A stretch of 22,746 nucleotides of DNA from Synechococcales cyanobacterium 340R_concoct_173_sub (GTDB taxonomy: Bacteria > Cyanobacteriota > Cyanobacteriia > Leptolyngbyales > Leptolyngbyaceae). A program made the translations under genes and the position numbers. Under the pieces are notes generated by a model that saw nothing but the letters and a program-made list of their open reading frames with translations, searched no databases and was not told the DNA's origin. The stretch lies in contig JANXNM010000128.1 in assembly GCA_025354065.1 (NCBI GenBank), positions 1 to 22,746 on the forward strand, written 5' to 3'. Below, piece after piece: positions 8,533 to 16,324 of the stretch (positions within the stretch are counted from its first letter, which is position 1; each line of letters starts with the position of its first letter).

Positions 8533-9485
8533 ATGTCCATTGCAGGTTTTTCCTTAACTAATTCTTCAATTTCCAAGCCCGACGACGATCGGGCGAGTGA
8601 TTTTGCGCTTCAGATTATTCCTCCGATCGCCACTCGTATTAGTGTCTTATTGATTGATGATCAAAGTATGGTGGCGGAGATTCTTCAGCGTAATCTAAGT
8701 AAAGAAGCTGATATTGATTTTCATTATTGTAATGATCCGACATTAGCCATCACCACTGCCATTGACATTGCCCCGACTATTATTTGACTACCTAATTAAA
8801 TTTCCCGATGCCATTGAACTGATTGCCCGTATTCGTTACCATTCGCAAGCCTACCAAACTCTAAAAGCGCTTCAAGCCACCACCACAGCCGCTCAAGATC
8901 AAGCTCAGCAGCTTGCGGCCACTCTACCAAGTTCAAGAAATGCAGCATCAAATCATTCAAGTTCGGCAATTGACAGGCATTGGTCGTATGGTTGCAGGTA
9001 TTGCGCGTGAGATTAATAATCCTATCAATTTTATCCATGGCAATGTTCAACATATGAATGGATATATTCAAGATTTACTTAAACTCATTCAGCTTTATCA
9101 ACAGACCTATCCCGATCGGACCCGCGAAATTCATGAAATGAGTAATAGTCTGGATTTGCCATTCATTGCTACTGATTTGCCTAAGATGATGAATTCGATG
9201 AAATCTGGGTCTGAGCGAATTCATAATATGGTTCTTTCGTTGCAGAATTTCTCCCGTCTAGATGAATCTGAGAAAAATCCGACCGCACTTCATAAAAGTC
9301 TGGATAATACCCTTGTTCTTTTGGGCTTTTTTACCACCAAAGCGAGATCTGAAGATACAGGGCTTGACCTCGCGATTTGTCATAAAGTCATGCAAAAACA
9401 TTCAGGATCTATCACTGTCCAATCAGTATTAGGCCAAGGCAGTACCTGTCGGCTTCAATTTCCTATCCAACTCGCAGTATCCTGA
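8533..9485 (+). pseudogene. Decayed response-regulator / histidine-kinase hybrid gene
   Basis: Three frames must be joined to read one protein. Frame A (8533-8787) is the start of a receiver domain: ISVLLIDDQSMVAEILQRNL, then FHYCNDPTLAITTAIDIAPT, ending in a TGA at 8785. The middle of the receiver, with the phospho-acceptor Asp and the conserved Lys, is missing. Frame B (about 8780-8930) resumes with DYLIKFPDAIELIARIRYHS, the receiver's last helix, then a coiled linker. Frame C (about 8930-9485) has the HisKA region GRMVAGIAREINNPINFIHG, where the H-box His is Arg (codon 9006-9008). After DNTLVLL it jumps to GFFTTKARSEDTGLDLAICH, so the N box and first glycine box are deleted and the last glycine box reads TGLDL. 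Intact relatives are soluble kinases with an N-terminal receiver. Two frameshifts, two deletions and a lost catalytic residue make this a pseudogene with good confidence. Confidence 0.85.
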
Positions 9486-9513
9486 GAAGGGACTAGTTTA
9501 GGAGTTGTTGGAT

Positions 9514-9864
9514 ATGGGAAATGTCAGTGTTGCCTCACTTTTTGTTGCCTCACTCTTGGGAATTATGATTTCCCTGATGACAGTGAGTCCCTCTATAGCC
9601 GCACCACTTTGCCATACGATTCAAAATCAAACCGTGTGCATCCTTACGATTAAACGCAGCGCCAAAAATTATTGGGAATACAGTGCAGCCGTTAGCATTG
9701 ATGGAAAACGAGGCCGCAAAGAACCCTATAATTGCCGTGGCCGCTACAAGACTCACCGTGATGGCAGTATTGAATATTTTGATAATCCATCTATTGGAAG
9801 CTTAGTCTGTAAAACCTACAAGCCTCGTCGTATCGGGGTTCCGGCTACCTTAAATATGGAGTAA
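9514..9864 (+). CDS. Small exported conserved hypothetical protein
   Basis: A 116-residue protein with a signal peptide: a long hydrophobic stretch SLFVASLLGIMISLMTV, then SPSIAA before PLCHT, with likely cleavage after Ala-Ala. The mature part of about 85 residues is basic and contains four Cys (CHTIQNQTVC, then PYNCRGRY and SLVCKTYK), which could form two disulfides in the periplasm. The block IKRSAKNYWEYSAAVSIDG followed by KRGRKEPYNCRG looks like a conserved cyanobacterial family of unknown function. I chose the ATG at 9514, with GGAG at 9501-9504; a TTG at 9505 is also in frame. It begins 29 bases after the end of the decayed kinase gene. Confidence 0.7.
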   Translation: MGNVSVASLFVASLLGIMISLMTVSPSIAAPLCHTIQNQTVCILTIKRSAKNYWEYSAAVSIDGKRGRKEPYNCRGRYKTHRDGSIEYFDNPSIGSLVCKTYKPRRIGVPATLNME

Positions 9865-9992
9865 AGGCAATTATTTAGAATTAATTTAATTCTTCCAGCA
9901 AGATATTGGCGGTAATATCAGCCACATAATACTTATATTAATGCATGTATCATAGTATTCCAACTTTCAATATTCAGGTCTCCTAAACTCTT

Positions 9993-10487
9993 ATGTTTGA
10001 ACTTCTTCCATATCGTAAGTTCCGCGATACGCCCAGTGTTCGTTTTTTTGACATCACCGTATCCACATCCAACGCCCGAGACTTGGTTGTTCATCAAGGT
10101 CCAGCCGTTAGTCCCAATGATACCAACTCGGGATTTTGGCAGTTTTATCTCCATCCTCACCAAGAAGATAATCTGTTGGCTCTAACGGGTGGCCGGACTT
10201 TTTATATCGTGAATTTTGATTGGGATATCCCCTACCACATGGTTCGGCTTGATTCTCAAGGCGATATCTTGCGTATTCCACCGGGAACCTTTCATCGATC
10301 GGTCTCCGATCTTCATGGGTCCATAGTCCTAAATCAAGCGGTGCGATCGATCACCACAACGATTGAGCGTGAATTTCGGGTTTATAACAGTGAAATGATT
10401 GCCCGATTGTTCGCCATTACCTCTGCTGCTGCTGCCCCGCCTGTAATGCATGGATTTCACGATCGGCATTTACGAATTGTGGCTTAA
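9993..10487 (+). CDS. Cupin-fold conserved hypothetical protein
   Basis: A 164-residue soluble protein with a single cupin-like barrel. The first metal-site motif is LHPHQEDNLLALTGGR (His54, His56, Glu58). RIPPGTFHRSVSDLHGS (His101) is the second motif, and LNQAVRSI and FRVYN follow. The spacing resembles dTDP-sugar epimerase-like cupins without the catalytic residues of that enzyme, so I do not assign a reaction. The start at 9993 gives MFELLPYRKFRDTPSVRFFD. A second frame over the same bases is shorter and lacks any family pattern. The gene is convergent with the SRPBCC gene, 35 bases apart. Confidence 0.65.
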   Translation: MFELLPYRKFRDTPSVRFFDITVSTSNARDLVVHQGPAVSPNDTNSGFWQFYLHPHQEDNLLALTGGRTFYIVNFDWDIPYHMVRLDSQGDILRIPPGTFHRSVSDLHGSIVLNQAVRSITTTIEREFRVYNSEMIARLFAITSAAAAPPVMHGFHDRHLRIVA

Positions 10488-10522
10488 GCGCCGGAATGAT
10501 TGAATGCCGGATGTGTTGAATG

Positions 10523-10957
10523 TTAGAGCACTTCCGAATACTGTTTGAGTTCTTGAGCCATCCGTCGCATTCCTCGCATTTGGTCATCACGAATGAATGA
10601 TAAGGCAAACCGCCCGATCACTCCAGACACCTTTTCTTGATAGAGGTATTTGGTGCGATCGGGTCCAACTTCTTGCAACTCCATTGAGACCTCGCTAGTG
10701 AACCCTGGAATCACTGCCCGCCACTGCACCCCATAGCCATCCATCACCTGCCGGACCTTTGCCCGAAACTCGATTGGGTCATCCCCTGGGACTCGCCGCA
10801 CCGCCAACAACACATCCTTCCCCGGCACAAACCCAGCACGGGGGCTACAATCATATAAAAATGTATTCCAAAACCGCCAACGATCTTTATAGACCAACGA
10901 CTCCCACACGGCTTGGCGTGGTGCTTCAATCACGATTTCAGTGTAGAGAGTCGGCAT
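10523..10957 (-). CDS. SRPBCC (START/polyketide cyclase-like) domain protein
   Basis: A 144-residue protein with the START-like helix-grip pattern: an opening strand MPTLYTEIVIEAPRQAVWES, the family's V-x-I-x-AP-x-x-VW start. Then come YKDRWRFWNTFLYD, the strands VLLAVRRV, EFRAKVRQVM and VQWRAVI, and the final long helix RGMRRMAQELKQYSEVL. The fold binds hydrophobic ligands or lipids; the ligand is unknown. I give the ATG at 10957, where the family pattern begins. The ATG at 10981 adds eight residues and is preceded by AGGA at a suitable distance, so it may be the true start. It faces the malic enzyme gene across a divergent intergenic region. Confidence 0.8.
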   Translation of the reverse strand: MPTLYTEIVIEAPRQAVWESLVYKDRWRFWNTFLYDCSPRAGFVPGKDVLLAVRRVPGDDPIEFRAKVRQVMDGYGVQWRAVIPGFTSEVSMELQEVGPDRTKYLYQEKVSGVIGRFALSFIRDDQMRGMRRMAQELKQYSEVL

Positions 10958-11090
10958 GAACAGGCCCTTGCTGGTAAGCATATTTGTCCTATTGTGCCAG
11001 GAATTTTGCCGACTATCCGGCTTTAATTGGCCGAATTGATCTTAAAATCAAAGGCTGAACTTATGCTTTCAAAGCTGGATCCTGTTTTAT

Positions 11091-12482
11091 ATGGCAACTC
11101 TGACCCCAAACCCGAGCTACAGTATCGCCCTTCATCTACGATTGCCTAATCGGCCCGGCATGCTTAACTCCGTCATCACGGCTATTTCTGATCTTGGGGG
11201 AAGTCTGGGTCAGATTGATTTGATTGAACAAACCCGCGATCGTAGCCATCGATCGATCAATGTGGATGCCTCCAGTGAAGACCATGCAGCAGCGATTACG
11301 GCAGCGGTGAGTGCGATTCCTGATGTGACGGTCGTGAGTGCAGCCGATCGAACCTTCGCCATGCACCAAGGGGGGAAAATTACGGTGAATAGCCGTTTTC
11401 CCTTAACCCAACAGTCTGATCTCGCCATGGCCTATACGCCCGGTGTTGGCCGGGTTTGCAAAGCGATCGCAGCGGATCCTGAACGGGTCTATGAATTGAC
11501 GATTAAACAAAATATGGTGGCGATCGTCACGGACGGTAGCGCTGTGTTGGGGTTGGGAAACTTGGGTGCAGAAGCGTCTATGCCTGTGATGGAAGGTAAG
11601 GCGATGCTGTTTAAAGAGTTTGGCGGAGTCGATGCATTCCCGATTTGCCTTGCGACTCAGGATACAGAAGAAATTATTGAAACCGTCAAACGAATTGCGC
11701 CCGTATTTGGGGGTGTGAACCTTGAAGATATTGCGGCTCCGCGTTGTTTTGAGATTGAAGCGCGATTGCAAAAGGAATTGAATATTCCGATTTTTCATGA
11801 TGATCAACATGGCACCGCTATTGTTGTGCTTGCGGCATTGACCAATGCATTGAAGCTCGTGAAAAAATCATTGTCCCAAGTTCGCATTGTCATCAACGGT
11901 GCAGGTGCTGCTGGTATTGCGGTTGGGACGTTGTTGAAAAAAGGCGGTGCGACGGATGTTTGGATTTGTGATTCTAAGGGGATTGTATCGATCGATCGTC
12001 AAGACATCAATGATTCAAAGCGTGCGTTTGCGGTCGAGACTGCGGGGGATCTGAGTTTAGCAATGCGGGGGGCGGATGTATTCTTGGGCTTAAGTGCGCC
12101 GGGTGTCGTGAGTGTTGAGATGGTCAAATCTATGAATGCAAGTCCTGTTGTATTTGCCATGGCCAATCCTATTCCTGAAATTCAGCCAGAATTGGTTCAA
12201 GATATTGTGGCAATTATGGCCACTGGACGGAGTGATTACCCCAATCAAATCAACAATGTATTGGCATTCCCCGGACTTTTCCGAGGCGCATTAGATTGCC
12301 GTGCGACGACATTGAGCACGAATATGTATTTACAAGCGGCTCTTGCGATCGCTTCTCTTGTCAGTGATGACGAAATAAGCAAGACTAATATTGTGCCATC
12401 GGCGTTTGATTCTAGAGTTGCTCCGGCGGTGGCAGAAGCGGTGAAAAAAGCAGCGCGCGAAGATGGCAGTGCAGCGCGATAG
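11091..12482 (+). CDS. NAD(P)-dependent malic enzyme with an N-terminal ACT domain
   Basis: A 463-residue cytosolic enzyme that oxidatively decarboxylates malate to pyruvate and CO2. An ACT domain (about 10-88, LHLRLPNRPGMLNSVITAIS) suggests allosteric control by a small ligand such as an amino acid. The malic N-domain follows: MAYTPGVGRVCKAI (catalytic Tyr115), DGSAVLGLGNLG, GKAMLFKEFGGVDAFP (Lys170), then LEDIAAPRCFEIE (Glu212, Asp213) and FHDDQHGTA (Asp238) as metal ligands. The nucleotide-binding domain has VINGAGAAGIAVG. The C-terminus FAMANPIPEIQPE, NQINNVLAFPGLFRGALDCR is the family standard. Length fits short bacterial malic enzymes fused to ACT. NAD versus NADP preference cannot be told by eye. 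All key residues are present. Confidence 0.93.
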   Translation: MATLTPNPSYSIALHLRLPNRPGMLNSVITAISDLGGSLGQIDLIEQTRDRSHRSINVDASSEDHAAAITAAVSAIPDVTVVSAADRTFAMHQGGKITVNSRFPLTQQSDLAMAYTPGVGRVCKAIAADPERVYELTIKQNMVAIVTDGSAVLGLGNLGAEASMPVMEGKAMLFKEFGGVDAFPICLATQDTEEIIETVKRIAPVFGGVNLEDIAAPRCFEIEARLQKELNIPIFHDDQHGTAIVVLAALTNALKLVKKSLSQVRIVINGAGAAGIAVGTLLKKGGATDVWICDSKGIVSIDRQDINDSKRAFAVETAGDLSLAMRGADVFLGLSAPGVVSVEMVKSMNASPVVFAMANPIPEIQPELVQDIVAIMATGRSDYPNQINNVLAFPGLFRGALDCRATTLSTNMYLQAALAIASLVSDDEISKTNIVPSAFDSRVAPAVAEAVKKAAREDGSAAR

Positions 12483-12496
12483 ATTTGTTCTTTGAG

Positions 12497-12527
12497 TTCT
12501 CCCCTTTGCTCCATAAGAAGGGGGGAA
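12497..12527 (+). other. Stem-loop between the malic enzyme and glycosyltransferase genes
   Basis: TTCTCCCCTT pairs with AAGGGGGGAA (10 pairs, one G-T) around an 11-base loop. It starts 15 bases after the malic enzyme stop. No T tract follows on either strand, so it may be an mRNA 3' stabiliser or a weak terminator rather than a classic one. Confidence 0.45.
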
Positions 12528-12566
12528 TGGGTTAGGATTCTTGTTTAAATAGGGTGGGGGTTTTGT

Positions 12567-13661
12567 ATGACGATCGATCGGCTGGTGATTAATCTTTCTT
12601 ATCTCAGTCAACGTCCGACGGGTCATACGGTGTATGCGCAAAATGTTATTCCACATTTACGATCGTTGTCTCCCACCATTCTAATTAGTGAAGCCGCATT
12701 GCCGGAATGGAAATTAGCCCATCCTGATTTGGATCTTCAGCCAACCCCGACTAATCTCAATCCTGACTATGGGAGAAAAGGTCATATTCGACGTTTGTTC
12801 TGGACCCAATTTCAATTGTCGCGTCAGGCTCGGAAATACCAGGCGAGTTTGCTGTTTTCCCCCATTCCTGAAATCCCGCTTTGGTCCCGTACCCCCTCTG
12901 TTGTCACGCTTTATGACTTTATTCCTTACCGATTTTTCAAACCTAAAACGAACCCATTCAAATATTATCGTTACTATATCCCCCTCGTTCTGAAGCAATC
13001 AAAACACATCATTTGTATCTCTGAAGCGACAGCGAATGATGCGATCAAATTCTGTGGAATTGAGGCGAAAAAAATGACGGTGATTCCGTTGGGCTATGAT
13101 CAACAAAATTTTAGATTTCTGGATTTACCGACCCAGAACTATGTACTTTATCTGGGCCGATCGGACACCTACAAAAATCTCGATCGGGCGTTGCGTGCCT
13201 TTGCCCAAGTCCCCCATCATCAGGATTATGAATTTTGGATTGCTGGACCCACTGATCCGCGCTACACCCCAATGTTTGAAGGATTGGCTTGGGATTTGGG
13301 CATCAAAATTAAAATTCTAGACTATGTAAATTACAAAGAATTGCCAGTCCTAATCAATCATGCGATCGCGCTGGTGTTTCCAAGTCTTTGGGAAGGGTTT
13401 GGGTTGCCTATTCTCGAAGCGATGGCCTGCGGAACGCCTGTTATTACTTCAAATGTGTCGTCAATGCCGGAAGTGGCAGGGGATGCGGCGATTTTGGTAG
13501 ATCCGACGAATGTGAGTGCGATTGCTAGTGCGATCGCCTCTATTATTGCTGATACTTCGCTGCGGAATGATTTACGATCGCGCGGCTTAGACCGTGCCAA
13601 ACAATTTAGCTGGACTACGACAGGACAACAAACAGCTAATGTTTTAAATCGAATGGTTTAA
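12567..13661 (+). CDS. Glycosyltransferase family 4 (GT-B fold)
   Basis: A 364-residue retaining glycosyltransferase with a GT-B fold. The N-domain opens MTIDRLVINLSYLSQRPTGH, where the Gly-rich turn is the acceptor-side loop. HIICISEATANDAIKF is the domain junction typical of GT4. NYVLYLGRSDTYKNLDRALR is the first strand and helix of the nucleotide-sugar domain. FPSLWEGFGLPILEAMACGT carries the E-x7-E motif (Glu276, Glu284). Such enzymes build exopolysaccharide, LPS or glycolipids at the cytosolic membrane face; donor and acceptor are not readable. The last four bases overlap the convergent Rpn-type gene (13658-13661). It follows the malic enzyme gene by 84 bases with a stem-loop between, so it is probably a separate transcript. 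Confidence 0.9.
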   Translation: MTIDRLVINLSYLSQRPTGHTVYAQNVIPHLRSLSPTILISEAALPEWKLAHPDLDLQPTPTNLNPDYGRKGHIRRLFWTQFQLSRQARKYQASLLFSPIPEIPLWSRTPSVVTLYDFIPYRFFKPKTNPFKYYRYYIPLVLKQSKHIICISEATANDAIKFCGIEAKKMTVIPLGYDQQNFRFLDLPTQNYVLYLGRSDTYKNLDRALRAFAQVPHHQDYEFWIAGPTDPRYTPMFEGLAWDLGIKIKILDYVNYKELPVLINHAIALVFPSLWEGFGLPILEAMACGTPVITSNVSSMPEVAGDAAILVDPTNVSAIASAIASIIADTSLRNDLRSRGLDRAKQFSWTTTGQQTANVLNRMV

Positions 13662-14617
13662 ATCTCGATCGCCTTAAACCAATCGGTCAAATCTGCTAAA
13701 CCCTGAAAATCCAATAAATCTTCCGCTAAAAGTTCAAGTTGTTCGATGGGTAAGGCTTGAATACGATCGGTCAGACTTTCAGGCACAACCCCAATGCGGC
13801 GAGTGAGTTGGCGGAGGATTAGCGATCGTTCTCCTTCTTTGCGTCCCTCTTTCCGTCCCCGTGCTTCACCCATGCGTTCAATGGAGGTAACGTAAGGCAT
13901 CTGTTTCTCCTGCTCATATTGAGCTAATTCGTGATGAAAGGCTTGTTTCAAATCATCGGGCAATTCTAAAATCCAGTCAAGAAACCGATACAAATTAATT
14001 ATATCCTGTCGTTCATAATCATTCTCATAGAGCATCCGAGTCAGTCTAAATTTCCAGTCTTTGCGGGATTGAAAATCTTTCTTTGTTGCTTTGGTCTTCA
14101 GATGGGCCATGGTGACAATAGCAAAGGGATTTGGGCTTGCTTCGAGGTCAGCCCATTGTGCTTCATAGTCGAGGAGTTTGATAGTAGGAAAACGAAATAA
14201 TACATCACAACCCCATAACTCTTGTGAAAAGGAATTCGGTAGCCAATTACTACGATCGTCCCCGAGAATGACTAGACTCGCGATCGGGAGATTAAATTTG
14301 TCCTTTAATCGATAGAAGTAAGTAAAGACCCGTTCCCCTAAAACCGATTCTTCTTGGCTTTGGATCTCGACATTTAACAATACCCAAGTCTCTTCTCCGG
14401 TGAGCTTCCAGACTTTAACTAACTTATCAACCACTTTCTTTCCGACTTCGGCATCGCGAGTGATTTGGGAAAGTTCCTGATCCAAAAACACATAGCTCCT
14501 CGCCCAATCAATTTCACCATGGATTTGAGGAAAAAAGAATGCCATAAAATCCTCAAAATAGGATTCGAGAATGTCTTTCCAAGGCGAATCGTATTCATCA
14601 CGAATTTCAGTCATCAT
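13658..14617 (-). CDS. Rpn/PD-(D/E)XK nuclease family protein with C-terminal DUF4351
   Basis: A 319-residue member of the multi-copy cyanobacterial family related to recombination-promoting nuclease (Rpn) and transposase-like PD-(D/E)XK proteins. It opens with SPWKDILESYFEDFMAFFFP. The nuclease core has RDAEVGKKVVDKLVKVWKL and WVLLNVEIQSQEE, giving Asp64 and the E-x-Q pair Glu84/Gln86 as likely active-site residues. After a helical middle part, a charged linker GRKEGRKEGERS leads into RSLILRQLTRRIGVVPES and LELLAEDLLDFQGLADLTDW, the DUF4351 tail. Rpn proteins are DNA endonucleases that raise recombination; for this subfamily the role is inferred. The reading frame is intact, and CGATCG sites are present. 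It is a stand-alone gene, convergent with the glycosyltransferase gene. Confidence 0.85.
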   Translation of the reverse strand: MMTEIRDEYDSPWKDILESYFEDFMAFFFPQIHGEIDWARSYVFLDQELSQITRDAEVGKKVVDKLVKVWKLTGEETWVLLNVEIQSQEESVLGERVFTYFYRLKDKFNLPIASLVILGDDRSNWLPNSFSQELWGCDVLFRFPTIKLLDYEAQWADLEASPNPFAIVTMAHLKTKATKKDFQSRKDWKFRLTRMLYENDYERQDIINLYRFLDWILELPDDLKQAFHHELAQYEQEKQMPYVTSIERMGEARGRKEGRKEGERSLILRQLTRRIGVVPESLTDRIQALPIEQLELLAEDLLDFQGLADLTDWFKAIEI

Positions 14618-14764
14618 CGAAAATCAATAGACAATCGGTGTAGCCTATCATGCGATCGATCGGTCCATGGCTTAAAAAACTTGGCGATTAATTTTAAGTA
14701 TGATTGACGAGTCGGCTAAACTTGAATTCAATTATTGCACTCTATACAAAAATCAGGTCGCATC

Positions 14765-15442
14765 ATGAATCGATCCATCACTGAACTCCAAAGCGAACTC
14801 TGGCTGCGAGCCTTACTCACGATCGCTTGGTCTGATGGAAACTTTGACGATCGTGAAAAAGAAATCATCCACACGTTTATGGACCAAAATCCAGAAACCC
14901 CGCTTGTTCCGGTCACGGCAGATGAATTACAGGTGGCCTTTGCGGGTGATCCGGCGATCGGGGAGAATTTCTTGCGGAGCGCCGTAATGGTTGCGTTGGC
15001 AGATGGTGTGTATAGCAGCGCTGAAGATGAGATTCTCAATCAATTTTGTGATGCGCTGGGGAGCAGTCACCAGATTTTGGAAACGTTACGTCTGACATTG
15101 TGCAATCTTAATGCTAAGACCGCTAGCCCGTTGGTCTATAAAAATTCAGAACCCGTCGGAGTTCAAAAACCTAGCATCCTAAAACCCGATCCTCTTAAAT
15201 CAGTTCGTGGCTGGCTGGATGCCATAGAAATTCGTGACCCAAAAGTGGCCAGATTTCTCTGCAAATTGATTCCGTCCCAATGCCCTTTCGAGCGAGATGT
15301 CGTTGTTTTTGGGAAAAAACTTGTCCACATCCCGCCCATGTGCAAAATAAATCCGCTGTACGATCAACTCGTGGGCCTGCGTTTCCGATCGCTCTCCTAT
15401 TTAGCGGATGTTTGCAAAGAAGACGTAACCGCTTATATTTAA
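14765..15442 (+). CDS. TerB-like domain plus Mo-dependent nitrogenase C-terminal domain protein
   Basis: A 225-residue two-domain protein. Residues about 5-115 are a TerB-like helical domain: LWLRALLTIAWSDGNFDDRE, then AVMVALADGVYSSAEDEILN, with the repeated acidic D-G-x-x-x-x-x-E pattern of tellurite-resistance TerB. Residues about 140-225 are the Mo_nitro_C domain: VRGWLDAIEIRDPKVARFLC, KLIPSQCPFERDVVVFGKKL, HIPPMCKINPLYDQLVGLRF and LADVCKEDVTAYI, with conserved Cys residues. The 'nitrogenase' name comes from the domain family; no nitrogenase gene is near and the protein is not a nitrogenase subunit. The role is unknown. I chose the ATG at 14765; the frame opens upstream at 14735, but the extra ten residues do not fit. 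The gene is convergent with ndhN. Confidence 0.85.
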   Translation: MNRSITELQSELWLRALLTIAWSDGNFDDREKEIIHTFMDQNPETPLVPVTADELQVAFAGDPAIGENFLRSAVMVALADGVYSSAEDEILNQFCDALGSSHQILETLRLTLCNLNAKTASPLVYKNSEPVGVQKPSILKPDPLKSVRGWLDAIEIRDPKVARFLCKLIPSQCPFERDVVVFGKKLVHIPPMCKINPLYDQLVGLRFRSLSYLADVCKEDVTAYI

Positions 15443-15470
15443 GCAATTCTTAACTTAGATATTGCTTAAC

Positions 15471-15944
15471 CTAGACGGCCAAAGAGCTTTGTAATGGTTG
15501 CCAACGGAATACTCGATCGCCGCCCATCTCCACCACGATTTTCACCTTCGGATTCACTTTCGGCAGACTGACTAAATATTCTAATTCCGTGTTCGACAAA
15601 ATATAACCTTCCACAATCCAGAGCAGCAGCCCCTTAGACTTCGGCGGCAAGTTGGTCAACTGGGTATCAATGATTGGTGGCACAAACACCCGATCGCCTA
15701 CAGCCGGATCAGCGGTGGCGCTCTTTTTGCCTAAATGCGGTGGCCGAACTCCATGGACACCCGTCAAATACATACTGACATCGCCCATACCCCGCGCACT
15801 CATCATTAATGAAACATACCCACGCGATCGTAGTCGCCGTCGATAGCGTCCCTCAAAGCCGCCCTCCAACGGGACGTACACGCCCAATGCGCCATGAGTT
15901 TCGAGATCTCGTGAGATCTGACCGCCCGTTGTTATAAGTGCCAT
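15471..15944 (-). CDS. ndhN: NAD(P)H-quinone oxidoreductase subunit N
   Basis: The 157-residue sequence matches cyanobacterial and plastid NdhN from end to end: MALITTGGQISRDLETHGAL, GVYVPLEGGFEGRYRRRLRS, YLTGVHGVRPPHLGKKSATA, LPPKSKGLLLWIVEGYILSN and VKIVVEMGGDRVFRWQPL. NdhN is one of the oxygenic-phototroph-specific subunits of the peripheral arm of NDH-1. That complex moves electrons from reduced ferredoxin to plastoquinone in cyclic and respiratory flow and supports CO2 uptake at the thylakoid. The protein has no membrane segment, as expected. Its start faces a long non-coding region and the RRM gene, and the gene for another accessory subunit, ndhO, lies 1.3 kb away on the other strand. 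Confidence 0.95.
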   Translation of the reverse strand: MALITTGGQISRDLETHGALGVYVPLEGGFEGRYRRRLRSRGYVSLMMSARGMGDVSMYLTGVHGVRPPHLGKKSATADPAVGDRVFVPPIIDTQLTNLPPKSKGLLLWIVEGYILSNTELEYLVSLPKVNPKVKIVVEMGGDRVFRWQPLQSSLAV

Positions 15945-16172
15945 AGAGTTGAATCTAATCGTAAATTGTGCGAAGGTTTTCTACTCTTGTGAGCAGTTAG
16001 TATAGTGTAGTCAGTTTTTACCCCAAGGAAAAGAGATCTAAAGAATCTCATCCTGTCCAACACACTTTTACTGCTTTGTAACGATTTACCTGAGATAAAC
16101 ACGCTCGCATTGTCAATACCTTTTTTCTGCACGATTGTGTTTTTATAAAGCAATATGTTACATTTCTTCATA

Positions 16173-16244
16173 AGGAGTTTGGTAAATCATTCTCCTCCCA
16201 ACACAGCAAGCTCGACCAGTCACAGTTATGTCGGCTGGTTTTTT
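16173..16244 (+). ncRNA. Candidate small RNA ending in a Rho-independent terminator
   Basis: The stretch has a 5' hairpin AGGAG/CTCCT (16173-16177 with 16192-16196), a single-stranded pyrimidine-rich CCCAACACAGC, then a terminator. Two hairpins around an unpaired CUCC-rich segment resemble the layout of the cyanobacterial sRNA Yfr1, but the invariant Yfr1 core ACUCCUCACAC is not present. The 5' end cannot be placed from sequence. Confidence 0.3.
16209..16244 (+). terminator. Rho-independent terminator upstream of the RRM gene
   Basis: AGC-t-CGAC (16209-16216) pairs with GTCG-GCT (16230-16236), seven pairs with one bulged T, followed by GG and TTTTTT. An alternative fold pairs GACCAG (16214-16219) with CTGGTT (16235-16240). 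It lies about 280 bases before the RRM start, so it would end a separate short transcript or act as an attenuator in the leader. Confidence 0.5.
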
Positions 16245-16289
16245 GTGAATTGTGTTGATTGCGGTTATTTGCTGTTTGAATCTAAAGAA

Positions 16290-16324
16290 AATTTAGAAAT
16301 TGAACAGAATTTAGAAATCTGTTC
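16290..16324 (+). repeat. Two AATTTAGAAAT copies, the second in the loop of a GAACAG/CTGTTC hairpin
   Basis: AATTTAGAAAT stands at 16290-16300 and 16308-16318. GAACAG (16302-16307) and CTGTTC (16319-16324) form a perfect six-pair stem with the second copy as its 11-base loop. The loop contains TTAGAAAT, the reverse complement of ATTTCTAA, which occurs three times downstream. Confidence 0.55.

Noticed and set aside
8913..9485. A functional stand-alone histidine kinase
   Set aside because: The phospho-acceptor His is Arg and the ATP-binding N and first glycine boxes are missing; the upstream frames are its own broken N-terminus.
11403..11810. A minus-strand frame opposite the malic enzyme
   Set aside because: The malic enzyme motifs are continuous on the plus strand, and the opposite frame has no recognisable pattern.
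14765..15442. A nitrogenase subunit
   Set aside because: Only the small Mo_nitro_C domain is present, attached to a TerB-like domain, with no nif genes nearby.
15897..15918. A GAGATCTC...GAGATC repeat near the ndhN start as an operator
   Set aside because: It lies inside the ndhN coding sequence and fits its normal codons; nothing suggests regulation.
16173..16244. Assignment of the small-RNA candidate as Yfr1
   Set aside because: The two-hairpin layout is similar, but the nearly invariant core ACUCCUCACAC is absent; only CUCCUCCCAACAC is present.
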